Source: Blasia pusilla
Lineage: Eukaryota; Marchantiophyta; Marchantiopsida; Blasiales
NCBI GenBank assembly: GCA_050084515.1
Contig: CM114271.1
Span: 5,270,001-5,334,000, forward strand
Length of the DNA: 64,000 nt
Reading direction: 5' to 3'
Position numbers and translations under genes: made by a program. The notes below the pieces were generated by a model. That model made no database searches, was not told the DNA's origin, and saw nothing but the letters and a program-made list of their open reading frames with translations. Position 1 is the stretch's first letter, and every line of letters begins with the position of its first letter. This document shows positions 57,170 to 64,000 of the stretch, in pieces.

Positions 57170-58522
57170 ATGAAGTGGCACTCGTTTGGAGATGGTATGA
57201 GATCGAAGCTCATGAAAATGATCTCCGACATGATAAGTGAGGTGGCGAGCACGAGCAGCAGCAGCAACAGTGCAAGCAGCAGACGAACGCATTTTGAACA
57301 GGGGAGAGGAGGGGAAGATCAGAGCCTCATTCCAGGAATCTCTAACGAGTTAACCATCGATAGAATCCTCACGAAGGTGCCCTGGAAGACTCTCTATGTG
57401 CTCCAGTCCGTCAGCATTGCATGGCGGTCAGCGATTTACCATGGGAAGGTCTACGATGCTCGAGTTCGAACCAACTCCTCTCAAACTCTCGTGGCTCTGA
57501 TCCATAGAGCCCCAGTTCCCAAATCTGCAGAACCGTCTCTCGACAATCTCTACATCAGAACTATGGATCATGACACCAGAACTGCTGCTGTTCCCTGGTG
57601 GTCCCAGTTTGCCATTTCTCTCTTCGACCCCCTGGACAATTCTTGGCAGCAGCTGCCAGCACTACCTCATGTTCGAAGTGGAATTCCCATCAGATGTGGG
57701 TGTGTTTTTCTTCAGGGGAAGTTGTACATATTGGGAGGTGATGAGGACAACAACAACAACAGCAGCAGCAGCAACAACAGGACGAGAAATGAGGTGTTCA
57801 TGTTCGACTTGGTGGCTGGTCCAGGAGAGTGGCAAGCTTGTGCAAGCATGCTGAGCAGGAGGTCAGACTTTCCATGCGGAGTGGTTGATGGTAAAATCCA
57901 TGTTTCAGGTGGATCTGGAGGTCTGGAAGCAGAAGTGTACAATCCAGAGGAAGATTTGTGGCGACCCATTGCAGATCTGTTGCACCAACGGACAAATCAC
58001 ACAATGGTGAGCTTGGATGGGCAGCTGTATGTAGTTGGGGGAGCTGTGAGGTTCGAAACTCAAGACGATGACGGCAGTGTGGACATCTATGTGGATGCAG
58101 AGTGTGCAGAGTTGTATGATCCCTTGAAGAATCAGTGGACGGAAGTGGCAAAGGTGTTGGATGGGGTGGGAGATCACACCATGGTCGTTGTGAATGGAAA
58201 GCTTTACGACTTTCGTCACGAAGCTGTCGATGTCACAGCTTATGATGTTGCTTCGAACTCTTGGTCAATCTCGCAGCACATCTCGTGGGAAGCTCTGGAA
58301 TCCATGGGAGCTTCAAATGGAGCATGCTGTGCCATCACCGCCACCGCCGTTGATGGGGAGCTCTATGCTCTTGTGAGATGGCAATCTAATTTCTACGAGA
58401 AGCTGTCCATTCTAAGGAGTAAGTGTTTTGGTGACCATAGAGTTCCTCTATCTTGGGAAGGGCTTTTGTGCCCCTTCAAGATTGATTTGAACTGGCCCTT
58501 TCTTTGTGCTATTGCACTTTGA
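57170..58522 (+). CDS. F-box/kelch-repeat protein
   Basis: A complete, intronless 450-residue protein. The start is ATG 57170 (context ccaaATGa); the frame is open 11 codons further upstream but has no ATG there. An F-box spans about residues 52-92 (LIPGISNELTIDRILTKV, then VLQSVSIAWRSAI). It is followed by a kelch beta-propeller with blades around GKLYILGG, DGKIHVSGG, DGQLYVVGG, NGKLYDFR and DGELYALV; the last two lack the GG pair. A poly-Asn/Ser insert from CAA/CAG-type codons (57749-57780) interrupts the first blades. Such proteins are substrate receptors of SCF ubiquitin ligases: the F-box binds SKP1/ASK and the propeller binds the target. The target cannot be told from sequence. Codon use is more GC-rich than the flanks and no damage is seen. 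Confidence 0.93.
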   Translation: MKWHSFGDGMRSKLMKMISDMISEVASTSSSSNSASSRRTHFEQGRGGEDQSLIPGISNELTIDRILTKVPWKTLYVLQSVSIAWRSAIYHGKVYDARVRTNSSQTLVALIHRAPVPKSAEPSLDNLYIRTMDHDTRTAAVPWWSQFAISLFDPLDNSWQQLPALPHVRSGIPIRCGCVFLQGKLYILGGDEDNNNNSSSSNNRTRNEVFMFDLVAGPGEWQACASMLSRRSDFPCGVVDGKIHVSGGSGGLEAEVYNPEEDLWRPIADLLHQRTNHTMVSLDGQLYVVGGAVRFETQDDDGSVDIYVDAECAELYDPLKNQWTEVAKVLDGVGDHTMVVVNGKLYDFRHEAVDVTAYDVASNSWSISQHISWEALESMGASNGACCAITATAVDGELYALVRWQSNFYEKLSILRSKCFGDHRVPLSWEGLLCPFKIDLNWPFLCAIAL

Positions 58523-61500
58523 TCGAACCAACTTCGATTGAATTGGCACCTTTTGTAAAGTGCTTGTGTGATGTTTGGTGGGTGCCCTTGAACGTGCATT
58601 TAATTGGTTTTTTGTCTGCAGAATCCATAAGTCAAGTTAGTCTTTGAGCAGATGTGGTGCTCAAAACCCTTGGAGTTTTTTTCCTCTTTTTATTGCATTC
58701 ATGTTTATCCTTCTTACACCCGTTCCTGTTCTTAAAAGAGAGAGTGAAATTAATCATAATCTTGAAATGATAGATAGAAATGATTGATGGAAGCCCATAG
58801 GGATGAAAAAAACAAAAAAATTTAACATTCTAAAATACAGGGCACAAAATTGAACATGATCAAACTTAATTTAACCTTCACATGTTTAACAATATTTTTT
58901 TCCTGACTTCACTTTCTTTCCAAGTGCAGAGAATCAGATATCTTTGAAACATGAGAAAGACTAGCTTTCAAAAATTGAAAACCTATCCCCTAATCATAAC
59001 ATACATAATGTTCACGCACTAGCTTATTTTCTCCAATATAATAGTTTCTAATATTTTGTCTGGATCTTTGTGAGAACTTTCTCCTCCATGCCCCACAATT
59101 GAATTCTCATATCAAAGGAGATCCAGTTAAGATGTGTGCCCAACACATCTCATAAACATTATACAAGGAGTTCAGATGCACTCAATTCGCGAATAGCCAC
59201 AGGCAAAGGGTGACATCAAGGCAAGCACATTCTTCTGGTCAGAGCAAGAATGTGATAAGAATCTGATGAGAATCAGAAAACCAAATACCATCAACCAGGG
59301 ACTCCCATTTTATGACTTTCCATGTGACCTTTGGTACATCAAGACTTTTCTCCATTTGCTTCTAGTGACTTCACATCAATTACTTTGAAAGTTGGTGCAT
59401 CCTCACTTCACTTGATACCTCTGAGTTCCTGGAAGCATGTGCTCGCAATCGATTAAGGTAGGCTTCCATGAGGCGTTCGCTGACACTCCATCACCTTGGT
59501 AAGGTGAAGTATTGACCACATTATATGCATGCTTGAGATTCACCTCTCATGTTGGAATTTTCCTTTGTCTCTCTGGAGTGTCATAAAACCTGTTCAAATT
59601 AGCAGCACGTACACTGTCAATGAAATGCCTAATGATATATGTTTTTGAATGGGTAATGTCCAGAAACTCATTAGCAGATGCATGTGTCCTCAATAGTCGA
59701 GGTTCACTATCAAGGAGAAGAAATATGATTAAGTCCCTTTTTCTGCTCATCACTTCTCACCTCATTCCTCCTTCCTTGCGTGGGCCTTAACCATGCCAGG
59801 CAGTGATGGAGGGTCTTTCTCTAAGCTTCTGAGTCCATGTCTCTAGACCAACTTTGGTCGTGCCTACATCGATACTGTATCCTCTGGGCATCCTTGCATG
59901 AGGTTCATGAGTGCAAAATTGTTGTCTAGCCGTAGCTCTTGAGCCATGTGAGCACAGCTAAAGTTGGTCTCTAGATGGCAGTGGTTCTTGGAACACGAGT
60001 TATGAGAGCACAGCCACAGTTCATCACTAGAAAAAAGCATAGAGAAAAGATAAGGGCCAGAATGCGAAAAGCCCATCAATCGAAAGAACAAGACGGACTC
60101 GAGGAATCAAGCACCCATCAACATCGGAACTGACCACCAACAGTCTACTTGAAGGACAAGCATGGTTTTCGAGCAAACAACAGCAAAAGGAGGGAATTCA
60201 GGTAGAAAAGCAGCAGGGATTGGCAAGAGTAACCCAACCTCAATGTGACGGTACAAAAAATCTCAAGACGTAACCGGAGGACTCACACGGTTTTTAATAG
60301 CAGAAGACAGCTCAGCAGAAAGGAGGATTCTATGAAGAAAGGATGAATGCCTTCTCCCATAACTTGTGACCAACATGATGCACAATTCCACAGATGTACA
60401 CTGCTGCACATTGACAAACGTTTTTCCCTGGAAGAACATTTTCAGACCAGCTACAGTCCCAAGCTTCCGTGCAAATATTAAGGGGCAATGTATGCCTGAA
60501 ATTGTTTGACGTCTCACAAAAGGGGCACATGCCAGCCGTCATGCATGGAATAAGCTGGAATAATCGTGAAAGCATTTGGTGAATTCTAAACATTTCATTC
60601 CCGAAACTCACACGTCCAGAACACATGAAAGACAGCAAGAAGCTATCAGATGACAGATGTTTGAAGACAATATCGGAGCTGAAACCTAAGGTTCCTCCAT
60701 TAGCTGTGGAAACTACCCAGGTATCTGCCCACGGAGAATGGAATCATTTCAAAAAGTTGCAAGTGAGCAACAGGTCTCAGCCCAAATGTTTGGAAAGTGA
60801 ACAAACTCAAAGACCTAGCAACTCTAACTATCTACAGTTAGAGAAGCACAGATTCAAATCAAAACTACAATTTTTTGATGCAGACAGTGTACTGGAGACA
60901 TTCTCATAGGGTCCATTGCAAAGGGTGCTGCATAATTGATAAATGTTCCATGTATTGCAAACCCACAACCTCAATGGCTCAGACACAACCATTGAAACTG
61001 CTTTACAATGTCAGAATGAATGAACTACGAAATTGAACAAAAAGTAGAGCAAAAATCACAAACTTTTCATTTTTTAAAACGAGTTTATTACGAAGAGATC
61101 AGAATTCAAAAATCTTACAAGATGTGGCAGCTGTCTGGCTTCTCTGGAACCCAAAATCATGAGAGCTGTGGTTTGCAAAGAGGCCTACGCCGGATGGCAA
61201 GAATGTACTGAAATCCCTGGCATTTCAAAGTCTCAGACAGCCGATTCAGATCATGAGACATACGCAGAGAAGTATATGGAACAGCTTCTAAAATTGTTGA
61301 GATAAGTATCAGGAGTTTGAATAATCCAGATAATCAGAGGCCGACATTCTGAAATAGTCCTTACATCAGTCAGTATCATTTAAAACGCCATTTGAGTGTT
61401 GAGTCAGATCACTATCCCTCAGAGGCGATCAGTAATCATCAGAGACTTAGCAATCATAATCAGTTGATTCCAGTCCAGCTATAAGAGACCCTTAAGGGTA

Positions 61501-63058
61501 TTAGAAAGTGTGGCAGACTGGTCAGGAGGATTGTTTGGAATTACTTTATCACATAGTAAATTACCTGGAGTTAGAAAAACATGGATTTGGGACAAAATCA
61601 AAACTCACACCAAAGACACACGTACTGCAGACAAATGACATGAGTCCACAAGAAAAATGATTGAGCCAGAGAGAGGCCACAGTTTGGCAGCACCCACAGG
61701 ATTGCCTCTGCAAGAATAAAATCCTGCCCCAAGCACTTCAGGAAAACCTTCTTTTGATCCTCCTCTTCTCAGGATGACCTTCACTACTGCAGATTTGTTC
61801 AGAGCAATGCTTTCCCACAAGGAATGATGATGTCTACAACATGAGACACAGCAACCAATCCCGGCTGATCCTGAAACAGACTCGGTATTCAAAACGATGG
61901 CATCTGCAATCTCCAGTGTTCAAGAAACACTGAACTACTACCCTGAGCGATTACGTCTGCAGTGACCTACTGTCCAGAGAAAGCCTAACGGTTAGGGTCT
62001 GCAATGAAGTCCTTAATCTTTGAGAAACAACAGATGCTCAGAACAACCAGGTTTGCAGTAACTCCTTCAGGTTCTAGAAACAGAGTCCCATGAACCCCCA
62101 GGAGCCATAGTTGACACGAAGAACTAATCTGAAATGAGAGGATACTTCACAAAGAGCTGAATGACAAACAACACCTCTCCTGATACCTCAGATAAAATCC
62201 AAACCAACTCTCAAAGCGACTGACAACTTTGATCACAAATGGGTCAACAGCTTGATGTGTGAGAGATACCTCTTTTGGAGAATCTTCCCAATTTGAATAG
62301 TTTTATCACTTACCTTGGCCCAGGCCCAAAACGCATAACAAAACTTCTGCTTCAACCTCTGACAGATCAAAAGCAGCCTCGTTAGTACAACACTAAGGAT
62401 GGGAGAAGAGCTACAACAATGAAGCCCTGACAACAGCTCATTGCAGAAATTCCAACTTCATCCCATTTCATCTCTGAGGATCAGCTTTGCATAAAGGAAA
62501 TCCTCAATCAGACAAACAGCAGCTTCATTCCAAACATAATTACAAAGGAGGTGATCAATGGAAGTCTCAGTTGCTCATTCATGTAAACAACTCACGATAC
62601 TACAATACACTGTGCCAGCACAACTGCATGAATCACCAGAGCTTACTGGCATATTGACACTGAATGGATGCAAAATTCACAAAGACTACTTGCTGAAATG
62701 GATAAGACTGTTGCAGTCCTTTACTAACCACTCATCATTGATTTCTTTACAGCAGGAATCCACTCTGCAGATTGATTGATTCCGTAATGTGCAGTTCACG
62801 CATTTGTAGCTGTGAAAGTCTCTTGTAGTGTGGCCTCAAGTCTAGTGCTAAAGTATTCTACACTTGCTATATGTACTCCACCAATTTCTGAGACGGCATT
62901 TGAGCACAAAACAAAATCCGTAGAGCGACACCAGCTCTCTAAAGACTATTTGATGTATAATCTAATTTGTGTCAACTCCATTCAACTGACTCAACCCTGT
63001 ATCCATGTCAAAACTGTGTGCCTAAACTCCATTGTTTGGAATGTTACTAACATTTAGC
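58523..63058. other. Convergent intergenic DNA, no recognised gene
   Basis: Lies between the 3' ends of the kelch gene (plus) and the edge gene (minus). It is AT-rich to 59.2 kb, then neutral, intron-like sequence. ORFs such as minus 60330-60638 (with CPFC) and plus 60625-60909 have no convincing domain. An undetected multi-exon gene cannot be excluded. Confidence 0.4.
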
Positions 63059-63353
63059 TCAGCCAGCCTTCATCTTTGGACTCCTCATCCTTGGACTCCC
63101 TCCTTGAGAAGAAGAGGAAGAGGAGGATAATGAAGGTGGAAGTTTTTTAGAACCTTTTTGTTGGTCCATATCAGCAACATCCTTGTTAAAAGCCTCAGCT
63201 AGAATTTCCTTCAATTCCTCTAAGCGCTGCTTCTTCAATGACTGCTCCTCTGGCTGTCCTCTATCATAACTGATAATATCACCCATGTCGTCATCCATAT
63301 ACTTATTCACTAGCATTGAACACCGAGGGAAAAACCGGTGTCCTAATTCCACT
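63059..63353 (-). CDS. 3'-terminal coding exon of an unidentified gene (partial)
   Basis: A minus-strand frame ending at TGA 63059-63061. From ~63310 it is strongly protein-like: NKYMDDDMGDIISYDRG, then EELKEILAEAFNKDVADMDQ, then a Ser-run and a basic end SPRMRSPKMKAG. A plausible acceptor GGTTGCAG lies at ~63354; an alternative is TTAG at ~63400. No family was recognised. The acidic helical region followed by a Ser-rich basic tail suggests a regulatory C-terminus. Confidence 0.45.
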
Positions 63354-63783
63354 GCAACCATCCCAATCATCCACAATGTCAGGAATGTGATACACGAGTT
63401 TCCTAACTCGCAAACTACTTTCTCTGACTGAGGGGACCTTAAGCAGGGATCTCAAAGGGCCATGGGACTTAGTTTTGCAAGTTGTACATCAGTTGGACAA
63501 GAAAAAACCTCACCAGCAAGGGCCTAAAAGGACCTTTGTGCGAGAGAAACAATGGGAAGGAACACCTTGAACATAAAAAAAAGGTGGCTCTCCCCCACTG
63601 CATCAGGGTTGCATGAGGGAAGGAATAAACCTACGACCCAGAATGAAACACTTTGAATCCCTCCCTCTTGTTATAAAAATGACAAATCATTATTTGAAGA
63701 AGTCAAAACTTAGCATGTGACCGGTTTCAACTAGAATGACAAAAGAGATGAGAGCAACAGAACCTGCTCTTACAAGCGCACTA

Positions 63784-63880
63784 ACTCTTTGAAGGAGTCC
63801 AGCATCCAAACCAGGCTCAGGGCTGTCAGAACTTGTATCATTGTTTGAAACAGCCCGCCTTGGTGGTAACTCTTTTCTAG
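63784..63880 (-). CDS. Upstream exon of the same edge gene (partial)
   Basis: Between acceptor TGTGTGAAACAG and donor GTAAGA (complement of 63778-63783), 97 bp are open and encode RKELPPRRAVSNNDTSSDSP and LDAGLLQRVSAL. Another donor GTAAGT (complement of 63986-63991) shows a further exon running off the right edge. Phase does not join directly to the exon at 63353, so one exon between 63354 and 63783 is missing from this model or a boundary is off. Confidence 0.4.
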
Positions 63881-64000
63881 CTGTTTCACACAAAAACAGA
63901 CAGCTTTAGATACTATAAAGATGAATTTCATGACCAGTAAGGCTAGAAAGAAACCACCAGACCTCTGCTGATAATAGCTGTGGAGACTTACGCAAATAAA

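Noticed and set aside
60330-60638. Minus-strand ORF with CPFC as a LINE reverse-transcriptase zinc domain
   Set aside because: Only one Cys pair and weak context; no RT motifs nearby.

Overview
This is nuclear DNA of a land plant. The evidence is a plant-type cytosolic ribosomal protein eS16 gene with a telo-box promoter, a nuclear tRNA-Leu(UAG) gene, a plant-style F-box/kelch gene, spliced genes with ordinary GT-AG introns, and remnants of plant transposon classes (Ty3/gypsy, SWIM-type MULE, Helitron). Long decayed minisatellites and a retrotransposon carrying a cytosine methyltransferase lean towards a non-flowering lineage, but the sequence alone does not prove that.

Layout. 0-20 kb is gene-bearing: tRNA-Leu (1248-1327, minus), RPS16 (6452-6889, minus), and a six-exon Abitram/FAM206-like gene (11857-14504, minus) reconstructed from splice sites, with every intron phase agreeing. 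It also holds coding-like exons of an unidentified plus-strand gene (about 2539-3038), a solo LTR with target-site duplication (7796-8432), a duplicated gene fragment (17.8-19.2 kb) and several tandem arrays. 20-36 kb is transposon territory: a broken BED-finger protein, a SWIM-type MULE transposase pseudogene with introns, a large foldback, and a 2.9-kb array whose ~380-bp unit carries a repeated 88-codon ORF. A 12-base motif close to GGAAGGCATTCY recurs more than 20 times across this stretch. 37.4-44.8 kb is a decayed Ty3/gypsy element, 46.9-50.1 kb a Helitron Rep/PIF1 pseudogene. 54-64 kb holds GA-rich and 44-bp repeats upstream of an intact F-box/kelch gene (57170-58522), then the 3' coding end of an unidentified minus-strand gene running off the right edge.

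Main finding. The gypsy element has the order gag, CCHC knuckles, protease, C5 cytosine methyltransferase, RT, RNase H, integrase, PHD finger. The methyltransferase (motifs I, II, IV, VI, VIII, IX and X recognisable) follows the protease in the same reading frame. The PHD finger follows the integrase tail in frame. A chromatin reader and a DNA-methylation writer therefore sit on one retrotransposon polyprotein. This copy is dead, with many stops at former CAG/CAA/CGA codons, as expected from deamination of methylated cytosine.

The host genes (eS16, Abitram-like, F-box/kelch) are housekeeping or regulatory loci with no evident functional link to each other. The transposon relics have expanded the spaces between them. 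Limits: no alignment was run, all family calls rest on motifs read by eye, and exon boundaries are inferred from splice consensus and phase only.
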